From Chloroflexota bacterium (lineage in GTDB: Bacteria; Chloroflexota; Anaerolineae; J036; Brachytrichaceae), in contig JANXLU010000081.1 in NCBI GenBank assembly GCA_025354985.1, forward strand, positions 18,852-82,851: DNA of 64,000 bases, in the 5' to 3' direction. Position 1 is the first letter of the stretch; each line of letters starts with the position of its first letter. The position numbers and the translations under genes were made by a program. The notes under the pieces are model-generated. The model had not been told where the DNA came from, made no database searches, and saw nothing but the letters and a program-made list of their open reading frames with translations. This document shows positions 43,794 to 51,572 of this stretch, piece after piece.

Positions 43794-45329
43794 ATGAAAG
43801 CATTGCTGAGTGTGTCGGACAAGTCCGGGTTGGTTGAGTTTGCGCAGGGTCTTCATGCCCATGCCGTGAAGCTAATCGCGAGCGGCGGCACCGCCCGTGC
43901 GTTGGCGACTGCCGGCCTGCCCGTCATGACGGTCGAAGACTTTACCAATTCGCCGGAAATCCTTGGGGGGCGCGTAAAAACCCTGCACCCGCGCATCCAT
44001 GGTGGCATTCTGGCCCGCGCCACCACAGAGGACCAGGCCGATCTTTCCCGGATCGGCTCGGACTATATTGACATCGTTGTCGCCAACCTGTATCCCTTTC
44101 AAAAGACCGTGGCAAATCCGTCCGTAACGCTAGCCGAGGCCATCGAAGACATTGACATTGGCGGCGTCACGTTGATCCGTGCCGCTGCCAAGAATCATGC
44201 CCGCACCACCATCGTGTGCGATCCGGCGGACTACGCGACCGTGCTGGCCGATCTTGACCACGCCAAGCGCGTATCAGACAAAACCCGGACGCTGTTTGCC
44301 TTAAAGGCTTTCGCCCATACCGCGGAATATGATGCCGCCATCCGGGATTATTTGGCGCACGCGCAACCCGATTCAGGCGACGATGTCACCCTTAAACTGC
44401 ATAAGGTGCAGGGTCTGCGCTATGGGGAAAATCCCCATCAGACCGCCACGCTCTATAGGGTGGGCGATGCACCTGCATATGGCCCGCTGGGGGGGCGCAT
44501 TCTGCAAGGCAAGGAACTCAGCTACAACAACCTGCTGGATTTGGATGCAGCCTGGCGCGCCGCGCAACAGTTCACCGATCAAGCCATTGTCATCGTCAAG
44601 CATCTCAGCCCATGCGGCATCGCCAGTGGTGCCAATCAGCCCGACATGTTCGCCGCCGCGCTGGCCTGCGATCCGATCAGCGCCTTTGGGGGCGTCATCG
44701 CGCTCAATCGCGAGCTGACCGCCGAAACCGTGCGCGCGTTTGGCGATTTGTTTATCGAGTGTATCGCCGCACCATCCTATTCTGCTGAGGCGATCAGCTT
44801 GCTGGCAAAGCGCAAGAATTGCCGCGTGGTGCAAATCTCCAGTTCGCCCGCCGGGGAGCCTGTCGAGTACCGATCCATCACCGGGGGCATCCTCGCACAA
44901 TCCGCCGATCATGGCGACCCTGACGGCACGCACTACAAAACGGTAAGCGCGGCGCAGCCAGATGCCGCCCAACTGCGCACGCTCCACTTTGCAATGATGT
45001 GCGCCCAGCACGTAAAAAGCAACGCAATCGTATTCGCCCGGCAACACTCGGATGGTGTGCTTGCGACTGTCGGGATCGGTGGTGGGCAGCCCAACCGCGT
45101 AGACTGTGTGCGCATCGCCCGACAGCGCGCCGGTGATGCGGCCCGGGGCGCGGTCATGGCCAGCGATGCCTTCTTTCCGTTCCCGGATGGTGTTCAAGAG
45201 GCCATCGCAGGGGGCATTGTGGCGATCGTGCAAACCGGCGGCAGCGTTCGCGACGCCGAGTCGATTGCCGCTGCCGATGCGCAGGGCGTGGTCATGGTCA
45301 CCACCGGGGTCAGGCACTTTCGTCACTGA
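43794..45329 (+). CDS. purH: bifunctional AICAR transformylase/IMP cyclohydrolase
   Basis: Catalyses the last two steps of IMP synthesis. The N-terminal cyclohydrolase domain (MGS-like) begins KALLSVSDKSGLVEFAQGLH, with ASGGTARALATAGLPV, RVKTLHPRIHGGILAR and VVANLYPF. The C-terminal transformylase domain includes LRYGENPHQTATLY, GKELSYNNLLDLDAAW, KHLSPCGIASG (the usual Asn of the KH-x-N-PCG motif is Ser here; the catalytic Lys and His remain) and the C-terminal VVMVTTGVRHFRH. At 511 residues the length is normal. ATG 43794 is favoured by the TAGAAT box 7 nt upstream. Its TGA overlaps the start of the next gene (TGATG). Confidence 0.96.
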   Translation: MKALLSVSDKSGLVEFAQGLHAHAVKLIASGGTARALATAGLPVMTVEDFTNSPEILGGRVKTLHPRIHGGILARATTEDQADLSRIGSDYIDIVVANLYPFQKTVANPSVTLAEAIEDIDIGGVTLIRAAAKNHARTTIVCDPADYATVLADLDHAKRVSDKTRTLFALKAFAHTAEYDAAIRDYLAHAQPDSGDDVTLKLHKVQGLRYGENPHQTATLYRVGDAPAYGPLGGRILQGKELSYNNLLDLDAAWRAAQQFTDQAIVIVKHLSPCGIASGANQPDMFAAALACDPISAFGGVIALNRELTAETVRAFGDLFIECIAAPSYSAEAISLLAKRKNCRVVQISSSPAGEPVEYRSITGGILAQSADHGDPDGTHYKTVSAAQPDAAQLRTLHFAMMCAQHVKSNAIVFARQHSDGVLATVGIGGGQPNRVDCVRIARQRAGDAARGAVMASDAFFPFPDGVQEAIAGGIVAIVQTGGSVRDAESIAAADAQGVVMVTTGVRHFRH

Positions 45330-46165
45330 TGCAGCTGTCCCAACACAGCCTGTCCGATTTCGTAGATTGTCCGCGCCGCTACTATCTGCACTACGTGGCA
45401 CGCCAGGCTTGGCCGCTGTTGGAATCAGGCCCGGGCGGGCTTGATCCACTCGAATATCGTTCGTATTTGACGCGTGGCGTAGTGCTGCACCGGATGATCG
45501 AGCGGCACATGCTGGGTATTGGCGCCGAGAAACCGCCCGAACCAAACCAGGAACCAGAGCTGGCGCTCTGGTACTCCCGATTTCTGGCCACCGATCTGTC
45601 CACTTTGCCCGCACAGCGCGTGCCCGAGCTTGCCCTGGTCGCCCCGCTCGGCGATGCCGGCTTGTATGTTCGATACGATCTGCTCGCGTTTGATGACGAG
45701 CGCACGGTTCCCGACACATCGGCCCGGCGATTTGTGATTGTTGACTGGAAGACCATCCGAGGCAACAGTCCGCCGTCGACAAGCTGGTTTGTCCGGCGGT
45801 TGCAAACGCGCGCCTATTTATATTCCCTGGTGGCAGGCGGTGCGCCTTACAACGATGGCGTCCCTATCACACCCGATCAATGTAGCATGCGCTATTGGCT
45901 GGCCAACTTCCCGGGTCAACCCTGGGCGGAAGTTGGGTATTCGGCCGCCGGGTATGCCGCCGATGCGCGCATGATTCAGTCACTTGCCGCGGATATTGCC
46001 GCACGCGCGACGCAGTCTGATTTTCCGTTGACCACCGACGAACGAAACTGCACCTACTGCACCTATCGCACCCTCTGCAATCGAGTCGGGGCGCCTGATG
46101 CCGACTTGGTCATCGACGACGAACCAACCGCCGATGATTCCGACGTTCCCGAGCTGGAATACTAA
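45329..46165 (+). CDS. PD-(D/E)XK nuclease-superfamily protein with Fe-S-type cysteines
   Basis: A 278-residue single-domain protein related to the RecB/Cas4/AddB nuclease domain. Catalytic-core signatures are an upstream acidic residue (Asp117 in RYDLLAF), then FVIVDWKT with Asp139 and Lys141, and QTRAYLYSL (Gln159) as motif QxxxY-like. One Cys at the N-terminus (Cys14, DCPRRYYL) and three at the C-terminus (Cys241, 244, 250 in CTYCTYRTLC) form the four-Cys layout of a 4Fe-4S cluster as in Cas4 and AddB. There is no helicase domain and no cas gene nearby. The start overlaps the purH stop (TGATG), so expression is coupled to purine synthesis. The role is unknown; DNA repair is the default guess. 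Confidence 0.82.
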   Translation: MQLSQHSLSDFVDCPRRYYLHYVARQAWPLLESGPGGLDPLEYRSYLTRGVVLHRMIERHMLGIGAEKPPEPNQEPELALWYSRFLATDLSTLPAQRVPELALVAPLGDAGLYVRYDLLAFDDERTVPDTSARRFVIVDWKTIRGNSPPSTSWFVRRLQTRAYLYSLVAGGAPYNDGVPITPDQCSMRYWLANFPGQPWAEVGYSAAGYAADARMIQSLAADIAARATQSDFPLTTDERNCTYCTYRTLCNRVGAPDADLVIDDEPTADDSDVPELEY

Positions 46166-46338
46166 CTTCGGTTAAACAACGCGTAGTTCTCGTGAAACCT
46201 CGACTTTCTATGGTTAATTCGTTTTATCAAATTCACCGATTTAACCTGTATAGCCCGTTTTGCCCTTTAAAAACATTCCCATGGGCGACGTCGGGCTCTG
46301 GCGACGCGACCAGCAACGATTGTCGGTAACCATCGTCG

Positions 46339-46530
46339 GTCTATGTGCGGCAATTAACGTTGAACGTGACCGATGATGGCACACGATTGTCAGACGAATA
46401 CAAGGCCGGAATCGGCATGCGGTCAATGAATGAACCAGCCGCCGAACTGGGAGGAACTGTATTTATAGACGTCATTAAACCCACGGGTACCCGGGTGACT
46501 GCAAGATTGCCGAGGGAGGCATGTGGATAA
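46339..46530 (+). pseudogene. C-terminal remnant of a NarL-partner histidine kinase
   Basis: About 63 codons matching only the end of the ATPase domain of a HisKA_3/NarX-type kinase: LTLNVTDDGTRLSDEYKAGI (G1-like box), GMRSMNEPAAELGGTV (G2-like) and the terminal GTRVTARLPREA. A stop lies directly upstream in this frame, and the preceding 170 nt show no sensor, dimerisation or N-box sequence. The fragment's stop overlaps the start of the response-regulator gene, the usual kinase-regulator arrangement, so the kinase was deleted in place. Confidence 0.8.
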
Positions 46531-47278
46531 ACTGACGATCATCATTGCCGACGACCATCCTTTGTTCCGCAAGGGGCTGCGGTCACTGGTGGCATCCATG
46601 CCAAACGCTCAGCTGATTGGTGAGGCCGCCAACGGCATCGACGTCGTCATATTGGCGGAAAAGTTGCAGCCGGATGTCATCCTGATGGATTTGCAAATGC
46701 CGGGCGGCGGCGGTCTTCCTGCAATCCGTGAAATCTTGCAAACCAGCCCGCACATCCGAATCCTGGTCGTAACCATGTTTCAGGATGACGACTCGGTATT
46801 TGCAGCAATGCGCGCCGGCGCGCGCGGATATGTCTTGAAGGATATGGACGACACGGGCATCGAGCGAGCCATCCTGACAATTGCAAGCGGAGAGGCAATA
46901 TTCAGCCCGGCAATAGCCTCCCGAATGATCAGTTTCTTTGGTTCGCGCCCCAACCTTCCCATCGAAGTTTTTCCCGATCTCACGGAAACCGAACGTAATG
47001 TTCTGAAACGCATGGCGCAGGGTCTTAATAACGATGCAATATCCCGATGCTTGTCGCTTGCGAGCAAGACTGTGCGTAATTATGTTTCCAACATCTACCT
47101 AAAGCTGCAGGTGGCCGACCGCTCGCAGGCGATTATTAAGGCGCATGAAGGTGGTCTGAAATGGCAATGTCGAATTAGGATTGACGGGGCGGCCCGTTAC
47201 GTAGCTCGGATGGTTGGTGCGGATGCGTCAAATTCTTCTCTAGACTTGCATGGGTGCGCCCTGCACGAGGGCGCATAA
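46523..47278 (+). CDS. NarL/FixJ-family response regulator, C-terminally extended
   Basis: A two-component DNA-binding regulator, 251 residues. The receiver domain has the acidic pocket (IIIADDHPLF), phospho-acceptor Asp56 (DVILMDLQMPG), Thr84 (LVVTMFQ) and Lys106 (GYVLKDMD). The LuxR-type helix-turn-helix is DLTETERNVLKRMAQGLNND with SLASKTVRNYVSNIYLKLQV. Family members end soon after ADRSQAIIKA; here about 40 unrelated residues follow, suggesting that the normal stop was lost. GTG 46523 overlaps the kinase remnant, with GGGAGG close upstream. With its kinase destroyed, the regulator is an orphan unless another kinase acts on it. Confidence 0.85.
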   Translation: MDKLTIIIADDHPLFRKGLRSLVASMPNAQLIGEAANGIDVVILAEKLQPDVILMDLQMPGGGGLPAIREILQTSPHIRILVVTMFQDDDSVFAAMRAGARGYVLKDMDDTGIERAILTIASGEAIFSPAIASRMISFFGSRPNLPIEVFPDLTETERNVLKRMAQGLNNDAISRCLSLASKTVRNYVSNIYLKLQVADRSQAIIKAHEGGLKWQCRIRIDGAARYVARMVGADASNSSLDLHGCALHEGA

Positions 47279-47287
47279 GGATCATCC

Positions 47288-48136
47288 TCAGGTAAAGGTA
47301 AGCAACGGCACACCACCAGAACGCTCGATCTCGACAATCTGTTGGCGGACATACGCAACAGCGGTCGCCAGCGGAAAGATGCTGCGGCTGATCTGCATGT
47401 CGGCATCCGTGGACAATGGATGCCAGAATACGCCATCAATATTCACCGTGATTTCCGGAGTGAGATTGCCGCGGTTCAGTTCCAATCCTTCGCGAGAGAA
47501 CCCCCGCTTCGCCAGCGGGCGCACAAAGTGGTCCTCATCCGGGATTCCCAGCTCGCGATGAAACACGCAAATGTCATGCAGATGCGCCGAGTTGGCCGGC
47601 GTTTCGGTTGAGGCCAGCCGCACCCGAAAGCCCCGTCCTTGTAACAGCGCTATACCGTCCACGGTCTTTTGCCAGCTTCCGGCACCGCGATAAGCATCGT
47701 GATCGGACGGTCGCCCCCCATCCAGGCTGACCTGAACGATAAGGTTGTCACCGGCGTGCCGTGCGATCTCGGTCAGGCGGTCCAATCGCGACACCAGGCT
47801 GCCGGGCGCGTGCTGCATAAACAGCATGGCGTTGGTCAGCAGCGTGGTGGGCAGGCGCGCCGCCGAATAGGCCAGCATTTCAAAAATGTCATCCAACAAC
47901 AAGGGTTCGCCGCCGGTAAAAAAGATGTGATCGCACCCGAGCGGCACCGCTTCATCCACCAATTGCCGGATCGTTGCCAGGCTGATCGCTCGCCGGGCCA
48001 CGGTCGGGCCCGACTTTGCCACGCAATAGGAGCAACGCAGATTGCAATCATAGTTGGTATAAACCCACAGCTTCCATCCAGTAGATGCGGCTGCCACGTT
48101 TGTATCGTGCGGGGAGTACGTCAGGCGACCGTTCAT
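47288..48136 (-). CDS. radical SAM protein
   Basis: A 282-residue radical S-adenosylmethionine enzyme. The cluster-binding Cys-x3-Cys-x2-Cys motif is YDCNLRCSYCV at residues 31-38, followed by the SAM-contacting FFTGGEPLLL. The layout resembles the MoaA/anSME-like branch, but no C-terminal SPASM cysteines are seen. The reaction is unknown. ATG 48136 overlaps the stop of the upstream DinB-like gene (TGATG), so they are probably one transcript. The convergent response-regulator gene ends 9 nt away. Confidence 0.88.
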   Translation of the reverse strand: MNGRLTYSPHDTNVAAASTGWKLWVYTNYDCNLRCSYCVAKSGPTVARRAISLATIRQLVDEAVPLGCDHIFFTGGEPLLLDDIFEMLAYSAARLPTTLLTNAMLFMQHAPGSLVSRLDRLTEIARHAGDNLIVQVSLDGGRPSDHDAYRGAGSWQKTVDGIALLQGRGFRVRLASTETPANSAHLHDICVFHRELGIPDEDHFVRPLAKRGFSREGLELNRGNLTPEITVNIDGVFWHPLSTDADMQISRSIFPLATAVAYVRQQIVEIERSGGVPLLTFT

Positions 48137-48615
48137 CAACCGGGGTCTTGTACTGAGATTTTTGCCACGCCAACTTCGTAATCTGCGGGCACGCGCCCGG
48201 ACAGCTTGTTCCGCGCAAGATCATCCATTGAATTCCGCTCCCAATAGATGGTGTGCTCGATCATCTGGCGAATTGTCCACGCGTCCTGTGGGGTTTGGGT
48301 ATCCAGCGCATCATCCGGCAGACCAATCAACGAGGCAATCAAATCCGACCGCGCCCGCAGCGTATCGGCCATCAGGCGATCCGTCCGGCTAAACTGCATT
48401 TTGCGCATGTTGTACCGTGCGGTGTTGATCTGCCCTACATGCATCCGCTCGTGATCAATGTTGTGCGCCAGCAAATCCTGCACCGGGCCGCCCATGGCAC
48501 AGGGATGCCCCGAGGCATCATCCAGTTCCGCATCACTCAATACCGCCAGCACCTTCATAGTCTCTGCCAGCGAAGCGTGCAACAGGGCGATCAGTTCATC
48601 AGCTTGTTTTCCCAT
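48136..48615 (-). CDS. DinB-like four-helix protein
   Basis: A 159-residue protein of the DinB/YfiT-like metalloenzyme superfamily, four-helix bundles that usually bind a divalent metal through three His. Supporting segments are LIALLHASLAETMKVLAVLS, DLLAHNIDHERMHVGQINTA (His-rich), and WTIRQMIEHTIYWERNSMDD with a further His. Function is unknown; characterised relatives include thiol-dependent transferases. ATG 48615 is supported by a TATAGT box exactly 6 nt upstream, so the transcript is probably leaderless. It is coupled to the radical SAM gene. Confidence 0.75.
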   Translation of the reverse strand: MGKQADELIALLHASLAETMKVLAVLSDAELDDASGHPCAMGGPVQDLLAHNIDHERMHVGQINTARYNMRKMQFSRTDRLMADTLRARSDLIASLIGLPDDALDTQTPQDAWTIRQMIEHTIYWERNSMDDLARNKLSGRVPADYEVGVAKISVQDPG

Positions 48616-48628
48616 GATCCAACTATAA

Positions 48629-48668
48629 ATCGCCCCGGACCATGGCTGTAACCACCGCCCGGGGCGAT
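48629..48668 (-). terminator. hairpin after acyl-CoA dehydrogenase gene
   Basis: A 10-bp perfect stem (48629-48638 with 48659-48668) around a 20-nt loop lies 6 nt past the stop of the acyl-CoA dehydrogenase gene. No strong T-run follows. The stem core ATCGCCCCG/CGGGGCGAT is the same as in the hairpin after tRNA-Leu. Confidence 0.55.
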
Positions 48669-48674
48669 GCGAAC

Positions 48675-49796
48675 TTAGAACAGTGGCATGCCGCAAACCG
48701 CCTTGCCAATAAAGTCATACAACACATCGGTCGTGGGCGCCATCACCGTGGCCGCACGCGCATCCCGGAAGTTGCGCTCGACACCCACTTCCTTGCGGAA
48801 CGCCGCGCCGCCGCACACGCGCATCGCCATATCGGTCACTTCGGTCGCGGTTTCGCCCGCCGCTGCCTTGATTTCCAACACCCGCAACATGCCATCCGCG
48901 CGACCGGTCTCAAGCGCGGTCAGTGCATCCAATAGCAGGGTATTGACCATGTCAGTCTTGATCTGCATCCGCGCAATATACGCGCGGATGGTGGGCAGAT
49001 CAGCAAGCGCCGAATCCAAATGCTGAAACTTTGTGCCGGTAACATGCGCCACAGTTCGGGCGACTGCGGATCGCATCGTCCCCACCGACATCGCGGCGCT
49101 CATCAGCGAGAAGTGCGGCAAGACCACGCCCATCATCACGTCAAATCCCTTGCCATCCTCACCCAGGCGGTTTGCCGCCGGGATGCTGACGTCGTGAGCC
49201 ATCACCGCGCTGGAGGCGTTGCCGCGCAAACCCAGGCCATTAAACGACGCGGGTGAGTTCAGACCAGTAGATTTGGAAGATACCAGCCAGAGGGTGCTTG
49301 CACCCTCGGCCGAAACCGGCTTGCTGGACCAAACGTAACTGTCGGCCTCACCCGCCGAGGTCACCCATGACTTGGCGGCGTTTAGCGTGACGTGTCCATC
49401 GACCTGCGTAGCGGTGCTCACCGGCGCCCAGAAGTGGCTGCGCGAGCCGACCTCGGAAAATGCCAGTGTGGACAGGTGCATCCCATTCGTGACTGCGGCG
49501 CGCTCGGCGTGCGTGCCAAATTTTTCAAGTACCGCCACCGCGGCGTAATGCATGCAGGTGATCATGGCCGTGGAGGCGCATTCACGGGCGATGCGTTCCA
49601 CAGCCATGGTGGCCGCGCGCATCCCTTCGCCCATTCCACCTACCTCTGTGGCGCTTATCAACCCCAGCAGTCCGGCCTTGTGCAACGCCTCCATGTTTTG
49701 CCGTGGAAAGCTCCCGGTGCGATCAACTTCCACGGCGTTGCTGGCTATAACACCGCTGGCGACGGGTTCAAGAACTTCAAGATATGGTTGTGACAT
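48675..49796 (-). CDS. acyl-CoA dehydrogenase-family flavoprotein
   Basis: A 373-residue FAD-dependent dehydrogenase of the acyl-CoA dehydrogenase fold. Recognisable parts are the N-terminal helical domain, the beta-barrel (LAFSEVGSRSHFWAPVSTAT; LNAAKSWVTSAGEADSYVW), and the C-terminal four-helix domain with MRVCGGAAFRKEVGVERNFR and DARAATVMAPTTDVLYDFIG. The catalytic Glu of beta-oxidation enzymes is not clearly placed, and the C-terminus ends like the DszC/monooxygenase-type subgroup, so a flavin monooxygenase or a non-standard dehydrogenase is possible. A GGAG lies about 12 nt before the ATG. It stands alone, with terminator hairpin downstream. Confidence 0.82.
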   Translation of the reverse strand: MSQPYLEVLEPVASGVIASNAVEVDRTGSFPRQNMEALHKAGLLGLISATEVGGMGEGMRAATMAVERIARECASTAMITCMHYAAVAVLEKFGTHAERAAVTNGMHLSTLAFSEVGSRSHFWAPVSTATQVDGHVTLNAAKSWVTSAGEADSYVWSSKPVSAEGASTLWLVSSKSTGLNSPASFNGLGLRGNASSAVMAHDVSIPAANRLGEDGKGFDVMMGVVLPHFSLMSAAMSVGTMRSAVARTVAHVTGTKFQHLDSALADLPTIRAYIARMQIKTDMVNTLLLDALTALETGRADGMLRVLEIKAAAGETATEVTDMAMRVCGGAAFRKEVGVERNFRDARAATVMAPTTDVLYDFIGKAVCGMPLF

Positions 49797-49926
49797 GTCG
49801 TAATTTACTCCAGAGAAACTGTAGCTTTATTGCGTGCGCTCAAGTGTATAAGGAATATATTACAGATTAGTCACGAAAATTTAATGAGTCGAAATCTTGC
49901 CACGTCACATCGATGTCGCGTGGCAT

Positions 49927-50739
49927 CTACCCAAAAAACTCTTTGTCAACGGCCTTCCTGAACTGCTCGTCGCCAGCCTGTTTGCGCTGTGCGTACAAAC
50001 CTTGGGCATCCCTGCCCGCGACATACCGAAGCTGATCCTTGCCGTCGGTCGCGGCTTCATAAACCACCGCGGCAATTTCCTCGGCAGTTGAGCCCACGGC
50101 TCGGCGCGCCGGATCGGTAAACCTGGCCAAAACCTTCGCAGTGTGCTCGGCGTAGGCCGGATGTTGAGTCAGAGTCATCGAGCGGCTCATAAAGTCCGTC
50201 TTAATCCCACCAGGTGAAACCGTTTTTATACCGATCCCGAATTTTGAAAGCTCAAATGCCATGCTCTCGCTCCAACCCTCCAAGGCCCATTTGGTAGCGT
50301 GATAGACCGAATTAAATGGAAAAGTTATCAGTCCGCCGATCGAAGTGGTCGTGATAAACAGACCAGCCTTCCTGGCTCGAAAGGCCGGGATAAACGCCTG
50401 CGTAACCCGGATAACACCTAGCAAGTTTGTGTCCAGTTGGCGCACAATCTGGGCATCCGTCGTGCTTTCCAGCGGCCCGGCCAAACCATAGCCCGCATTA
50501 TTAAACACCACGGCAACGTCACCCTGAGCCAGAGCTTGTTTGGCAGCCTGTTCGATTTCGACCGGATTGGTAACGTCCAATGTGAGCAGGCTGATGTTGG
50601 CATATTTGATTAGCTCCTGCTCCTTGGACGGGTCGCGCATGGATGCAATGACCTTCCAGCCCTTGTCCGCAAACAGTATCGCTGCGGCTTTACCCAAGCC
50701 CGAACTCGCACCCGTCATAAAGATCGTCCTTTGCATCAT
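49927..50739 (-). CDS. classical SDR-family oxidoreductase
   Basis: A 270-residue short-chain dehydrogenase. Cofactor motif MTGASSGLGKAAAILFADKG, NNAGYG, catalytic Ser region TTTSIGGLITFPFNS and YHATK, then the substrate lid. The layout is that of SDRs annotated as ketoreductase or oxidoreductase of unknown substrate. Divergent from a TetR regulator across 74 nt that hold a perfect palindrome, so it is very likely the regulator's target. A TATACT box (50749-50754) ends 9 nt before the ATG. Confidence 0.88.
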   Translation of the reverse strand: MMQRTIFMTGASSGLGKAAAILFADKGWKVIASMRDPSKEQELIKYANISLLTLDVTNPVEIEQAAKQALAQGDVAVVFNNAGYGLAGPLESTTDAQIVRQLDTNLLGVIRVTQAFIPAFRARKAGLFITTTSIGGLITFPFNSVYHATKWALEGWSESMAFELSKFGIGIKTVSPGGIKTDFMSRSMTLTQHPAYAEHTAKVLARFTDPARRAVGSTAEEIAAVVYEAATDGKDQLRYVAGRDAQGLYAQRKQAGDEQFRKAVDKEFFG

Positions 50740-50765
50740 AGTAAGTTGAGTATAGCACGGCAGTA

Positions 50766-50805
50766 TTCTATTTATACTAAAAACATTTTTTTAGTATAAA
50801 TAGAA
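50766..50805. promoter_or_regulatory. 40-bp palindrome, probable TetR-family operator
   Basis: Perfect 18-bp arms (TTCTATTTATACTAAAAA at 50766-50783 and its reverse complement at 50788-50805) flank CATT, in the gap between the SDR gene and the divergent TetR gene. It overlaps the -35 region of the SDR promoter and a TATAAA box for the TetR gene, so bound repressor would block both. Its A/T richness contrasts with the surroundings. Confidence 0.8.
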
Positions 50806-50813
50806 CAATTTGT

Positions 50814-51569
50814 ATGCACGGACTGTCACTTGAATATACTTGCGCCATCACGCACAACACAACCATCCACACGCCAACGTTCGAGCTTCTCAATAATGCA
50901 ATGGTCGTGCCAGGGGACATAGAAACAAAATACCTTGCGCGTCTGCTTCCCGTGCTCAAGCACAAGGGTTTTGCACATTTGCGGATTGACGCCATGGCCC
51001 GTTATATGGACATCAGCAAGGCCACGTTTTACAAATATTTTGCATCCAAGGATGCCGTTGTGGAACGTGTGGTGACATTTGCGCTTGCATATTTTGCAGT
51101 GACATCGCAGAGTCTGGGCGATGCAACAATACCGGTATTAACGCGCTTTCAACAAATGATCGGGCAGTCGCTCACCCTGGCCAGTTATCTAACCGAGGTG
51201 TTTCTGATCGATCTTCGCCAGGGGTATTCACCGCTGTGGGCTCAACTTAAGGAAGCCGAGGCAACCCGAGTCGTCCGCCTGATTGACTTTTGCAAACAAG
51301 GTATGGAAATCGGTTTGTTTCACCGCGCAAACCCCGCCCTGCTAATCCTCCAAACCGACGTTATGATCCGCGCGTTGTTCAACCCTTACGTTCTGATGGA
51401 GCGTGGTCTGACCCTCGAAGCAGCCCTAAATGACTTTTACGATTTGCAAAAGGCCATCTGGCTGCCCACAGAGAGGCGTTCCGAATCCGATGATGCGCCC
51501 ATTCGCGAGACGATCGCCAGCCTGGCGCAGAAGGCATCACTCGAGATGCACACCAGCGCGTTGCGATAA
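50814..51569 (+). CDS. TetR/AcrR-family transcriptional regulator
   Basis: A 251-residue regulator. About 35 residues precede the TetR helix-turn-helix (LPVLKHKGFAHLRIDAMARY with MDISKATFYKYFASKDAVVE), and an all-helical ligand/dimer domain follows. The N-terminal stretch is longer than usual, and an internal start (ATG near MVVPGDIE) is possible. It is divergent from an SDR gene over a 40-bp palindrome and is followed after 3 nt by an MFS exporter, giving the usual regulator-plus-efflux layout. Confidence 0.85.
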   Translation: MHGLSLEYTCAITHNTTIHTPTFELLNNAMVVPGDIETKYLARLLPVLKHKGFAHLRIDAMARYMDISKATFYKYFASKDAVVERVVTFALAYFAVTSQSLGDATIPVLTRFQQMIGQSLTLASYLTEVFLIDLRQGYSPLWAQLKEAEATRVVRLIDFCKQGMEIGLFHRANPALLILQTDVMIRALFNPYVLMERGLTLEAALNDFYDLQKAIWLPTERRSESDDAPIRETIASLAQKASLEMHTSALR

Positions 51570-51572
51570 ACC

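Noticed and set aside
44373..45782. 469-codon minus-strand frame opposite purH and the PD-(D/E)XK gene
   Set aside because: Both plus-strand genes have full family signatures; the antisense product is rich in Arg/Ala/Gly without any domain and spans two genes.
45329..46165. Cas4 of a CRISPR system
   Set aside because: No other cas gene and no repeat-spacer array in the window; the fold is widespread outside CRISPR.
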